The position numbers and the translations under genes were made by a program. The notes under the pieces were generated by a model, which had not been told where the DNA came from, ran no database searches, and saw nothing but the letters and a program-made list of their open reading frames with translations. Of a stretch of DNA of 64,000 bases, positions 36,099 through 44,363 are shown in pieces (within the stretch, counting starts at the first letter, position 1; every line of letters begins with the position of its first letter). Source of the DNA: Rothia nasimurium (GTDB lineage: Bacteria; Actinomycetota; Actinomycetes; Actinomycetales; Micrococcaceae); assembly GCF_928381705.1 (NCBI RefSeq), contig NZ_CAKMSR010000007.1, positions 62,001-126,000 of the forward strand. The letters are read 5' to 3'.

Positions 36099-36587
36099 CT
36101 ATGCGAAGAAAGATTTGCCCTTCTGCGCCTGTGAAGCCTCAAGAATGGCCGCCTGCTGCTCCGGGGTATAGGTAGCATCAACGGTACGAATGGCCTCGCG
36201 CAGGTCGTAGGCGTCCTGCTCGGCTAAGAGCTGGGCAGAATCAGCTAGCACGTCCGCCACCCGGGTCTTCAAGTCAGCCGCGCTGGCTAGGCCGTCCTCC
36301 TGTAGCACGAGCTGCTCACCAGCGTCCGCATCCGGCTCAGCGCCCGGCTCTGCGGCGTCCTCTAGCTCAAAGAGAGCGAAGCCGTAGCGGCGTTCATCCC
36401 CAATATAAAAAATGTTCAGCAGCAGGGTAAAGACGCGACCGGTCAGGTCAATATAGGTCTTCTCAAGTTCGGCGGTCTCTAGCCAGAGGCCATCGACCTC
36501 AGCCGGGGCGTCGTACTCAAAATCGTAGCCAAAGTCGGTAGCCAGGGCGTGGGCCAGCGGGCCAATGCCGTAGTCGGGGCGAGCCAT
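36099..36587 (-). CDS. Hypothetical acidic protein
   Basis: 162 residues from the ATG at 36587, which has AAGGA upstream; the open frame extends to 36713 without a ribosome site. The N-terminal part (~1-85) looks folded; then an acidic Glu/Ala/Pro/Asp stretch and a helical C-terminus ending QKGKSFFA. No recognised domain, signal peptide or membrane segment. Transcribed toward the inositol cluster and divergent from pxpA. Confidence 0.6.
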   Translation of the reverse strand: MARPDYGIGPLAHALATDFGYDFEYDAPAEVDGLWLETAELEKTYIDLTGRVFTLLLNIFYIGDERRYGFALFELEDAAEPGAEPDADAGEQLVLQEDGLASAADLKTRVADVLADSAQLLAEQDAYDLREAIRTVDATYTPEQQAAILEASQAQKGKSFFA

Positions 36588-36688
36588 AGGGTTCCTTAGG
36601 GTAGTAGGGCGGACGCCGGGGGTATGACGAGAGACCTCAGCAATTCTAGCCCTCTTGCCCCGCCCAGGGAACATGCGCAGGCTAAGCC

Positions 36689-36706
36689 GGGGCGGACGTC
36701 CGCGCC
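36689..36706. repeat. 18-bp repeat with GCGGACGTCCGC palindrome, copy 1
   Basis: Identical to 37488-37505. It contains a perfect 12-bp palindrome and lies 47 bp upstream of pxpA; the other copy is at the pxpA 3' end. Confidence 0.6.
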
Positions 36707-36752
36707 CCAGCAAGGTGCGCCCGGCAGGTAGCTGCGGCGGTAGGCTAGTGCC

Positions 36753-37514
36753 ATGAGCACCCTACATATTGATGTGAATTCTGATTCTGGGGAGTCGTTT
36801 GGCTCCTGGACCATGGGAGATGACGCTGCGATGATGCAGACCGTCTCTTCAGCCAATATCGCCTGCGGTTTTCATGCCGGTGACCCGTCGGTTGCGCGTG
36901 CTACCGTGCGGGCGGCGCGGGAGAACGGCGTGACGATCGGGGCCCACGTTTCTTACCCCGACCTGGCTGGTTTTGGCCGCCGCTTCATGGATATGACGGC
37001 CACCGAACTCACCGACGCGGTGATTTACCAGGTGGGCGCGCTTGAGGCGGTAGCGCGGGTTGAGGGTGCCGAAGTGCGCTACTGTAAGCCCCACGGCGGA
37101 CTCTATAACGCTATTGTTCACCACGATGTGCAGGCGGCGGCAGTGGCACAGGCCCTGCACGAACTCGGTGACCTGCCGGTTCTCTGCCTGCCCAATTCAG
37201 CTGTTGCCCGCGAGGCTCAGGCGCTGGGTGTTCCGGTTTTCTACGAGGCCTTTGCCGACCGTGGGTACACCCCCGAAGGCACCCTGGTGTCCCGCCGGGA
37301 GGCCGGGGCAGTCATCCACGACCCGCAGGCTGTGGCCGAGCGTGTGGTGCGCATGGCGGTGGAGCGCAAAGTGGTAGCTGTTGATGGGTCGGTTGTTCCT
37401 TTGCATGCCGACAGCATCTGCGTTCACGGCGATACCCCTGGGGCTGTCGCCATCGCCCAGCAGGTGCGGGAAGCCCTTGAGGACGCCGGGGCGGACGTCC
37501 GCGCCTTCGCCTAG
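36753..37514 (+). CDS. pxpA: 5-oxoprolinase subunit A (LamB/YcsF family)
   Basis: 253 residues. Family hallmarks: the start [27 protein letters not shown] (~32-44), [17 protein letters not shown] and [12 protein letters not shown]. With PxpB and PxpC it forms the ATP-dependent prokaryotic 5-oxoprolinase that opens the 5-oxoproline ring to glutamate. It precedes the pxpBC fusion by ~150 bp, with a regulator palindrome in between, so the later genes may also have their own promoter. Confidence 0.95.
   Translation: MSTLHIDVNSDSGESFGSWTMGDDAAMMQTVSSANIACGFHAGDPSVARATVRAARENGVTIGAHVSYPDLAGFGRRFMDMTATELTDAVIYQVGALEAVARVEGAEVRYCKPHGGLYNAIVHHDVQAAAVAQALHELGDLPVLCLPNSAVAREAQALGVPVFYEAFADRGYTPEGTLVSRREAGAVIHDPQAVAERVVRMAVERKVVAVDGSVVPLHADSICVHGDTPGAVAIAQQVREALEDAGADVRAFA
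37488..37505. repeat. 18-bp repeat with GCGGACGTCCGC palindrome, copy 2
   Basis: Exact copy of 36689-36706, inside the last codons of pxpA. Confidence 0.6.
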
Positions 37515-37563
37515 GAAGGCGGGCGGCGGCGCAGCTTGCGTGGGCGGCGCCACATCTGCCAGA

Positions 37564-37576
37564 ATTGTTGAACAAT
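37564..37576. promoter_or_regulatory. Palindromic operator ATTGTTGAACAAT, copy 1
   Basis: A perfect 13-bp inverted repeat about 90 bp upstream of the pxpBC start. The same 13 bases occur at 44251-44263 before the NRAMP-type gene. FadR-type GntR proteins bind palindromes of this size; the GntR at 42251 is the obvious candidate. Confidence 0.7.
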
Positions 37577-37667
37577 CTTAGGAGTGGTGGCACGGCCCAG
37601 ACCCCGGCGCAATAACGCACAGCCTGCCACCCCTCCCCCGCCAACGAAGCTAGCAGAGAGGGGCGCT

Positions 37668-39434
37668 ATGGCCACCGCGCAGACACCCGGCAGACCCACC
37701 ACCGGCGGCCACACAGCCGATATCTACACGGTCAAGCCCTTCGGTCTGCTGGCAGTGATGGTGAACTGCCGCACCCTCGAAAACGCCCTGCACCTGCACG
37801 GGCACCTGCAGCAGCACCCGGCTCAGGGTCAGGTTGAGCTGGTCCCGGCAGCTCAAACCGTGCTCGTCCGCTTTGCTACCGCCGAGCACACCACCGCCTT
37901 TCTTGCTGCACCCGATCTGCCACAGGCGTCCGGCGATGTGCGCACCCACGGGCGCACCGTGACCATTCCGGTGGTCTACGACGGCCAGGACCTCGCGGAC
38001 GTCGCAACCCACCTGGGCATCAGCGAGCAGGCGGTTATCTACGCCCACACCACCGGCCACTGGTCGGTGGCTTTCGCGGGTTTTGCCCCCGGCTTCTTCT
38101 ACCTGCACCGGCACGATAATGTGCTCGATGTTCCGCGACGAACCACCCCGCGCACTTCTGTGCCTGCCGGGTCGGTGGGTCTGGCCGGTGATTTTTCGGG
38201 CATCTACCCCCGCACCTCCCCCGGCGGCTGGCAGCTGATCGGTCACACCAATGCGCCCCTCTGGGACCTCACCCAGAACCCGCCAGCCCTGCTAGAGCCG
38301 GGCATGCAGGTGCAGTTCGAGGCGGTGCGGGAGCTTATCTCTCTCGAGCACAAGGACGCCCCCACCCACCCCGCTGAAGCTGGGCAGGCACCTGCCCGAC
38401 CCGTACTTGAGGTGAAGACGCCGGGGCTGCAGACTCTCTTCCAGGACGGGGGACGAGCCGGACTAACCCATTGGGGCGTCTCCCCCTCTGGGCCTGCAGA
38501 CCGGGCTGCAGCAGCTGAAGCTAACCGTCTGGTCGGCAATTCGGCTGGTGCCACCGTACTCGAAAACCTCGCTGGCGGGCTGAAGCTGACCGCCCTGACC
38601 GATGTGGAGCTAGCCCTGACTGGGGCAGATACCCCGGCGCAGATTACCGAGGACGCCCCTGAGCAGGTCACAGATCCCGCAGAAGGTTCAGTCCCGGCGG
38701 CAGAGACACCCCTGGCTGTGCCTTCCTATGCCCCCTTTGCCCTGAAGCCCGGCCAGACGCTTACCCTGGGCGCCCCGGCCCGGGGCTTACGCACCTATAT
38801 CGCGGTACGCGGAGGGTTTGCCGCTAGAACCGAAGCGGCAAGCGCCTCCCGCGATACTCTGGCTAGTCTAGGCCCCGAACCTCTCACCGCGGGCGAACAG
38901 CTCTCCCTCGCCAACCCGCCCGTAGCGGTGGTGGCTGATCCCGTGCCAGCTCTGCCCTTGCCGGAGCCGGGCGCTGTATTGACAGTGCGAGCGCTGCCCG
39001 GGCCGCGTGAGGACTGGTTTACCCCCGAGTCTCTGGACCGCTTCACCGAGGTGACTTGGGAAGTCTCCCAGTCCAGTGACCGTATCGGGGTCAGGCTGAT
39101 TTTGGCTGACGCTGCACAGGAAGCCCCGCTGGGGCAGGACGTCCTGAGCACCCCCGCCGACGGGCCCGTAGCCCCCCAGCCCACCGACGTCCTCACCCGG
39201 GCCGTGCCCCGGGAGCTGCCCAGTGAGGGCATGGTGGCGGGGGCAGTCCAGGTGCCGCCGAGTGGTGAGCCCGTGGTCTTCCTGGCCGACCACCCGGTCA
39301 CCGGCGGCTACCCCGTGATTGCCACGGTTCACCCGGCTGACCTGCGCCTGCTGGCCCAGGCCCCGCCCGGCGCCCGCCTGCGCTTCACCCTGCTAACCCC
39401 ACCCCAGACCACCCCTACCTCGACCGAAAAGTGA
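37668..39434 (+). CDS. 5-oxoprolinase subunits B and C, fused
   Basis: 588 residues from the ATG at 37668 (GAGAGGGG upstream); a GTG at 37584 is in frame but poorly placed. Residues ~15-225 are PxpB/KipI-like with GFAPGFFYL and the SVPAGSVGLAG block; residues ~245-588 are PxpC/KipA-like with GLQTLFQDGGRAGLTHWGV and NRLVGNSAGATVLE. B. subtilis and E. coli have separate genes. The acidic insertion near ~325-350 is unusual. The end overlaps the carboxylase start. Confidence 0.93.
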   Translation: MATAQTPGRPTTGGHTADIYTVKPFGLLAVMVNCRTLENALHLHGHLQQHPAQGQVELVPAAQTVLVRFATAEHTTAFLAAPDLPQASGDVRTHGRTVTIPVVYDGQDLADVATHLGISEQAVIYAHTTGHWSVAFAGFAPGFFYLHRHDNVLDVPRRTTPRTSVPAGSVGLAGDFSGIYPRTSPGGWQLIGHTNAPLWDLTQNPPALLEPGMQVQFEAVRELISLEHKDAPTHPAEAGQAPARPVLEVKTPGLQTLFQDGGRAGLTHWGVSPSGPADRAAAAEANRLVGNSAGATVLENLAGGLKLTALTDVELALTGADTPAQITEDAPEQVTDPAEGSVPAAETPLAVPSYAPFALKPGQTLTLGAPARGLRTYIAVRGGFAARTEAASASRDTLASLGPEPLTAGEQLSLANPPVAVVADPVPALPLPEPGAVLTVRALPGPREDWFTPESLDRFTEVTWEVSQSSDRIGVRLILADAAQEAPLGQDVLSTPADGPVAPQPTDVLTRAVPRELPSEGMVAGAVQVPPSGEPVVFLADHPVTGGYPVIATVHPADLRLLAQAPPGARLRFTLLTPPQTTPTSTEK

Positions 39435-41197
39435 GCCCCCGCATGCGTAAAGTTCTCGTTGCCAACCGTGGCGAAATTGCCGTCCGTATTATTGGCGCCT
39501 GCGCCGCCCAGGGTATCGCGTCGGTAGCGGTTTACGCCGATTCGGACGCCGAGGCCCTGCACACCGCCCTGGCCGATGAGGCCTACGCCCTGGAGGGCAC
39601 CGGCCCGGCCGAAACCTACCTGGATATGGAGAAAGTACTGGCCATTGCGGTGACCTCGGGGGCTACCGACGTTCACCCCGGCTACGGTTTTTTGGCGGAG
39701 AACGCTGACTTTGCCCGGGCGGTCATGGCAGCCGGTCTGACCTGGATTGGCCCCGCCCCCGAGACCATCGAGGCCCTGGGTGACAAGGTCAAGGCCCGCG
39801 AACTGGCTCAGTCGGTGGGCGCCCCGCTGGCGCCGGGGTCGGACGGCCCCGTGGCCTCCCCCGAGGAGGCCCGCGCCTTTGCCCAGGAGCACGGCCTGCC
39901 CTCTATTATTAAGGCCGCCCACGGTGGCGGCGGGCGCGGTATGCGCATTGTGCGGGAGCTGGGCGAGGTTGAGGACGCCTTCGTCGCAGCTTCGCGCGAG
40001 GCTGTGGCTGCTTTCGGTAACGGGGAGTGCTTCATTGAGCGCTTCCTAGAGAAGCCCCGCCATGTGGAAGCCCAGGTGGCTGCGGATTCCCACGGGAATG
40101 TGGTGGTAGTTGGAACCCGCGACTGCTCCCTGCAGCGTCGTAACCAGAAGCTGGTGGAGGAGGCTCCCGCTCCCTTCCTCACAAATGAGCAGCGGGCCCA
40201 GATTGAGCGGGCGTCCGCTGAGATTTTCCGGGCCGCCGGGTATGTGGGTGTAGGCACCGCCGAGTTTATGGTGGCCCTCGACGGCACGATTTCCTTCCTT
40301 GAGGTCAACACCCGCATTCAGGTGGAGCACCCGGTCACCGAGGAGGTCACCGGCGTTGACCTGGTAGCCCTGCAGCTCGATATTGCGGCGGGCAAGCCCC
40401 TGCCCTTTACTGAGACTCCCGAGCCGGTCGGTCACGCCTTTGAGTTCCGTATCAATGCCGAGGACCCGGCGCGGGGCTTCCTGCCTGCCGCCGGCCGCAT
40501 TGAGTCCATGACCATACCCTCTGGCCCCGGGATTCGCTGGGACGCCGGGGTACGCCCCGGTTCTGTAGTCAGCGGGGAGTTCGATTCCATGCTGGCCAAG
40601 CTGATTGTCACCGGCCCGACCCGCGAGGTGGCCCTGCGCAGGGCCCGCTTTGCCCTGGCCCAGATGGATATTGCCGGGGTGGCGACCGTGCTGCCCTTTG
40701 ACCGGCAGGTGCTTGAGGCCCCGGCCTTTACCGCCGAGAGCGGCGACTTTGGGGTCTACACGACCTGGATCGAGGATTCTTTCCTGGCGTCCGAACCTGC
40801 CCAGGGCTACCGCCAGCCCCTGCTGCCGGTGGGTGCCAGTGTCTTCCCGGGCACCGGCGTCACCCGCTTCACCCTGGAGATTGACGGCACCCCGCACAGG
40901 GTGGGTCTGCCCGATTCGGTGTTTGCTTCTTTGAGGTCGGGTGCGGACGCCGTCGCCCCCACCAGCGGGCAGGGGCAGGCGGGTGCCGGTCAGGTACTGG
41001 CACCCATGGGCGGGGCCCTGCTTAACTACACGGTTGCCGTGGGCGATGAGGTAGCCGCCGGCGACCAGGTGGCCTTGATGGAGGCCATGAAGACCGAGGT
41101 TCCGGTGCTGGCAGAAACCGCTGGTACCGTGGCTGACCTCCCCGCCCAGGCAGGCGAGCGCCTGACCGCGGGCCAGGTGCTGGTGGTCTTCGAATAA
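39431..41197 (+). CDS. Biotin carboxylase-biotin carboxyl carrier fusion (acyl-CoA carboxylase alpha type)
   Basis: 588 residues from a GTG overlapping the pxpBC stop; an ATG four codons on (39443) is an alternative. N-terminal biotin carboxylase: VLVANRGEIAVRI, HPGYGFLAEN, the GGGGRGM ATP loop and EVNTRIQVEHPVTEE. The C-terminal carrier domain has EAMKTE, so K554 is biotinylated. No carboxyltransferase is adjacent. Association with pxp genes recurs in some bacteria; here it may use a distant partner or serve 5-oxoproline metabolism in an unknown way. Confidence 0.92.
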   Translation: MSPRMRKVLVANRGEIAVRIIGACAAQGIASVAVYADSDAEALHTALADEAYALEGTGPAETYLDMEKVLAIAVTSGATDVHPGYGFLAENADFARAVMAAGLTWIGPAPETIEALGDKVKARELAQSVGAPLAPGSDGPVASPEEARAFAQEHGLPSIIKAAHGGGGRGMRIVRELGEVEDAFVAASREAVAAFGNGECFIERFLEKPRHVEAQVAADSHGNVVVVGTRDCSLQRRNQKLVEEAPAPFLTNEQRAQIERASAEIFRAAGYVGVGTAEFMVALDGTISFLEVNTRIQVEHPVTEEVTGVDLVALQLDIAAGKPLPFTETPEPVGHAFEFRINAEDPARGFLPAAGRIESMTIPSGPGIRWDAGVRPGSVVSGEFDSMLAKLIVTGPTREVALRRARFALAQMDIAGVATVLPFDRQVLEAPAFTAESGDFGVYTTWIEDSFLASEPAQGYRQPLLPVGASVFPGTGVTRFTLEIDGTPHRVGLPDSVFASLRSGADAVAPTSGQGQAGAGQVLAPMGGALLNYTVAVGDEVAAGDQVALMEAMKTEVPVLAETAGTVADLPAQAGERLTAGQVLVVFE

Positions 41198-41203
41198 AAG
41201 AAG

Positions 41204-41236
41204 TCCCCGCATTCGCGAGCGAATGCGGGGATTTAT
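41204..41236 (+). terminator. Terminator after the pxp-carboxylase operon
   Basis: 12- to 13-bp perfect stem TCCCCGCATTCGC (41204-41216) and 41219-41231, followed by ATTTAT. Confidence 0.78.
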
Positions 41237-41373
41237 ACTTCATTCAAAAATACCTGGGTCACTTTCATAACCAACATAGCAAGTTGGCGGCCCGGTTTCT
41301 GATTAAAGCCTACGCGCGCGCAACAGGAGAATCAATAGAACATATTTTCTAAAATGCAGGTTACTATCTATAC

Positions 41374-42183
41374 ATGACCTACCCTTTTGAAGCTCATATG
41401 GCTCCTGCCCGATTTGCTTCCTACGCTTCATGGAGCCCAAATAGAGAGGCACAGAGAGCACTTTATCTGTGGAATATCGAGTTAGCCCAGGCCCTCAATA
41501 CGACGCTAGGTCACGTCGAAGTTTTTTTGAGACACGCTATCGATACTCAACTGCGCACCTGGAATTCACAGCAACCATATTTAGATCCCATGCCTGAAGT
41601 TCACCCTCGTGACCCCAGGTATCGGTACGGTGGAGCGAGCGAAGAGTGGTTAAAGCACCCCGCCAAAGAATTAGCCACACTTATCATTACAGGCCGAGGT
41701 AGAAAAACCTCCCCTTACGACACGGCCTACCAGCGAGCTATTGCTGACCAAAGTAACCGGATTGCTACCCACCCCAGATACGGTCACACGGTTAACTATG
41801 ACGACATTCTTGCTCATACAACCCTGGGACTTTGGGGGCGCCTTTTACCCGATGCGAGATATAGAACTGACCCTTCTAATCCAAGGCATCTGAGCCGCGA
41901 CAAGCAGAGAATACGCGATGCACAGATTAAACTCTGGAATGAAAGTATCAAAAACGCCTTTCCCCACCAGAACGCCTATCCGTATCTCATCTCCCATCGA
42001 GTCAACCAAGTAAGTACTGCTCGAAACCGCATAGCTCATCAAGAAAGCCTGCTCAACGTCGATGTTAAGAAGGTTTTTCGCTCCGCTGTCCGCCTTACTC
42101 AGGCTATCGACCCAGCCCTTGGAAGCTGGGTAGCTGGCACTTCTCGCGTTATGCAGGTCTACGCTAAAAAACCCTATGGATAG
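41374..42183 (+). CDS. Abi/HEPN-like protein, candidate phage-defence or toxin gene
   Basis: 269 residues. Residues ~30-62 carry the YLWNIELAQALNTTL and GHVEVFLRHAID pattern seen in Abi-like proteins. Near the C-terminus R217-N218-x3-H222 (RNRIAH) fits the HEPN RNase motif RX4-6H. The gene and its 135-bp leader are more AT-rich than the flanking carboxylase and regulator genes and have no operon partner, which suggests acquisition. No antitoxin-like gene lies beside it. The defence role is inference; a housekeeping HEPN RNase is the alternative. Confidence 0.7.
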   Translation: MTYPFEAHMAPARFASYASWSPNREAQRALYLWNIELAQALNTTLGHVEVFLRHAIDTQLRTWNSQQPYLDPMPEVHPRDPRYRYGGASEEWLKHPAKELATLIITGRGRKTSPYDTAYQRAIADQSNRIATHPRYGHTVNYDDILAHTTLGLWGRLLPDARYRTDPSNPRHLSRDKQRIRDAQIKLWNESIKNAFPHQNAYPYLISHRVNQVSTARNRIAHQESLLNVDVKKVFRSAVRLTQAIDPALGSWVAGTSRVMQVYAKKPYG

Positions 42184-42250
42184 CACCCTGTTCCCAGGAG
42201 CGGGGTTTATTGCTTAACTACCAGAGACGCCTGCTCGGTAAAATGAAACT

Positions 42251-42946
42251 GTGACTTCCCTAGCCCCTGAACCCCTGCCGTCCGCGTCCCTTGATGAGAT
42301 AGCCCGCAAGCGCCCCGCCGAGTTGCGGGCGTCCGAGTGGGCTGTGTATGCCCTGCGAACCGCCATGGATGCGGGTGTTCTCACCCCCGGCACCCAGCTC
42401 ACGGAAGAAGCACTGGCCGCCACCCTGGATGTCTCCCGCAACACCCTGCGCCAGGCCTTCACCGAGCTTGAGGGGCAGAACCTGGTGCAGCGCATCCCCC
42501 ACCGCGGGGTTTTTGTGGCCCGGCCCGACAGCACGCAAGTGCGAGAGCTTTTTATTGAGCGGTGGGCGGTGCAGGCGGCCGCCCTTGACCTGGCTCCTGC
42601 TGGGGAGAATAAGGACGCCCGGGCCGCCCTCGCGCGTGCAAGAGCGGCCCGGGATGCGGGGTCGGTGGACGGTATGGCCAACGCCAACCAGGATTTTCAC
42701 CGGGCCCTGGTTGCGGCTGCCGGGTCAGAGCGGCTAAGCCGCACCATGTCACGGTTGCTTGCCGAGATGCGCCTGCTCTTTTTTGAGTACACCCAGGACG
42801 GGGGCTTCCACGCTCCCTACGTTGAAATGAACGCCCACCTGCTCGATCTGGTCGAGCACGGTGAGCGGACCGCCGCCCACGAGGCCTTACGCAGTTACCT
42901 GGTGGCCTCGCGGGATAAGTTTTTGCAGCGGCAGGCGGATTCCTAG
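42251..42946 (+). CDS. GntR-family (FadR/FCD type) regulator
   Basis: 231 residues from a GTG. GntR winged helix at ~27-92 (LTEEALAATLDVSRNTLRQAFTEL as two parts) and an FCD helical ligand domain at ~100-225, with the FHRALVAAAGSERL metal-site region. Its stop overlaps the convergent transporter's stop inside the tetranucleotide CTAG. It probably binds the two ATTGTTGAACAAT palindromes and controls pxpBC-carboxylase and the transporter. Ligand possibly 5-oxoproline or glutamate; inferred. Confidence 0.85.
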   Translation: MTSLAPEPLPSASLDEIARKRPAELRASEWAVYALRTAMDAGVLTPGTQLTEEALAATLDVSRNTLRQAFTELEGQNLVQRIPHRGVFVARPDSTQVRELFIERWAVQAAALDLAPAGENKDARAALARARAARDAGSVDGMANANQDFHRALVAAAGSERLSRTMSRLLAEMRLLFFEYTQDGGFHAPYVEMNAHLLDLVEHGERTAAHEALRSYLVASRDKFLQRQADS

Positions 42947-44178
42947 CCAGCCCAGAGGGCGGCGATACCGCTGAGGGACTTGTAGCCCAGGTAGATGGTC
43001 AGCAGCCAGGAGATCCAGCCAATTACGATGAGCCAGACGGGGTAGCGGTAGCCGCCCAGCAGGGTTTTGGCGCGGAAGGTCGCTACGAAGAGAAGCACCG
43101 CAAAACCTACCGGCAGGATGAGGCCGTTGACGGCACCAGCCACGATCAGCAGGGTGGCGGGGGCCTTGCCCGCAACGATGAAGACGACAGTTGAGACGAC
43201 GATGAAGCCGATGGTCAGGGCATTCTTGACGGTTACGGAAGTCTTAGCGGTGGTTAGGAAGGACACCGAGGTAAAGGCCGCACCGATGACGGACGAGATT
43301 GCTGCGCCCCAGAGAATCAGACCGAAGAGGCGGGTTCCAATTTCACCGGCGGCGATGCCGAAGGCCTGACCGGCGATGGACTTGTCGGTATCGAGGGCTA
43401 CGCCGGTAGCGACCACGCCCAGAATGGCGAGGAAAAGTAGGAAGCGCATGATGCCGGTGATGACGATGCCGGTGACGGATGAGCGGGAGATGTCCTTGAC
43501 GTACTCGGGGCCGTGGATACCGGCGTCCAGCATGCGGTGGGCACCGGCGTAGGTGATGTAACCGCCCACGGTGCCGCCGACCAGGGTGGTGATGACGGTG
43601 AAGTTCACTTCACTGGGAATAACGGTGTTCTTGAGGGCCTCACCGACGGGTGGGTTGGAGACAATCGCGACGTAGAGGGTTGCCAGAATCATGACGGCGC
43701 CGAGGACGACGACGATGCGGTCCAGGGCGACGCCGGCTCGCTTGGAAAGGAAGACACCGATAGCGAGGGCGGCGGTGATGATGCCGCCGGTGGTGGCGTC
43801 CATGCCGAGCATGGAGTTGAGGCCCAGGCCGCCACCGGCGACGTTACCGACGTTGAAGACGAAGCCGCCGAGGGCTACCAGGATAGCGAGGAAGATGCCG
43901 AGGCCAGGAAGGACGGAGTTGGCAAGTTCCTGGGCTTTCATGCCGGAGACGCCAATAACGCGCCAGACATTGAGCTGCACGGCGATGTCGATGAGGATCG
44001 ATACCAGAATCGCGAAGGCGAAGGCTGCGCCCATCTGGTAGGTGAACTGGCCGGTCTGGGTGATGAAGCCGGGGCCGATGGCGCTGGTGGCCATGAGGAA
44101 GAGGGAGCCGAGCAGAGCTGTACGGCGCCCCTTGGCGGCCTGGTCTTTGGGGGTGATCAGGGCGTTTGCGTCTGCCAT
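42943..44178 (-). CDS. NRAMP-fold transporter of YcsG type
   Basis: 411 residues, 11-12 helices, LeuT-fold NRAMP family. The ATG at 44178 is chosen for AAGGAGAG; the frame continues to 44316 through the operator. The TM1 metal-binding DPGN of true NRAMPs is replaced by IGPGFITQTG, and the TM6 MPH segment by YAGAHRML, so divalent metal transport is unlikely. B. subtilis ycsG sits beside ycsF (pxpA) and kipIA, the same neighbourhood. Transport of 5-oxoproline or a related amide is a reasonable inference. Confidence 0.85.
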   Translation of the reverse strand: MADANALITPKDQAAKGRRTALLGSLFLMATSAIGPGFITQTGQFTYQMGAAFAFAILVSILIDIAVQLNVWRVIGVSGMKAQELANSVLPGLGIFLAILVALGGFVFNVGNVAGGGLGLNSMLGMDATTGGIITAALAIGVFLSKRAGVALDRIVVVLGAVMILATLYVAIVSNPPVGEALKNTVIPSEVNFTVITTLVGGTVGGYITYAGAHRMLDAGIHGPEYVKDISRSSVTGIVITGIMRFLLFLAILGVVATGVALDTDKSIAGQAFGIAAGEIGTRLFGLILWGAAISSVIGAAFTSVSFLTTAKTSVTVKNALTIGFIVVSTVVFIVAGKAPATLLIVAGAVNGLILPVGFAVLLFVATFRAKTLLGGYRYPVWLIVIGWISWLLTIYLGYKSLSGIAALWAG

Positions 44179-44250
44179 GTCTCTCCTTGGGGTGCGGGCA
44201 CGCGACGGGGGCGTCATAATGCGTGCTAGGTCATAGACATAGATTACACA

Positions 44251-44263
44251 ATTGTTGAACAAT
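44251..44263. promoter_or_regulatory. Palindromic operator ATTGTTGAACAAT, copy 2
   Basis: Identical to 37564-37576, with matching flanking bases (AATTGTTGAACAATC). It lies 73 bp upstream of the NRAMP-type start. Confidence 0.7.
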
Positions 44264-44295
44264 CGCAAGAGGAGAGCTCGCGCACGTGCCATCGT

Positions 44296-44340
44296 AAAAG
44301 TGCAACTGCCCGTCACTTAGTGAAGGGCAGTTGCACTTTT
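44296..44340. terminator. Terminator downstream of the wall-anchored protein gene
   Basis: 16-bp perfect arms 44296-44311 and 44325-44340 (AAAAGTGCAACTGCCC). On the minus strand it follows the gene ending at 44364. The 18-mer at 44296-44313 recurs at 53584-53601. Confidence 0.78.
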
Positions 44341-44363
44341 AAGGGGGCGGGTTCAGCAGGGGG

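Noticed and set aside
37584-37667. N-terminal extension of the pxpBC fusion from the GTG at 37584
   Set aside because: Low-complexity, no conservation expected, and the ATG at 37668 has the better ribosome site.
42943-44178. Manganese/iron NRAMP transporter (mntH)
   Set aside because: The metal-site motifs DPGN and MPH are missing and the gene context is 5-oxoprolinase.
43513-44229. Long plus-strand frame opposite the NRAMP-type gene
   Set aside because: Asp/Glu/Gly-rich shadow of a membrane protein gene, without start signals.
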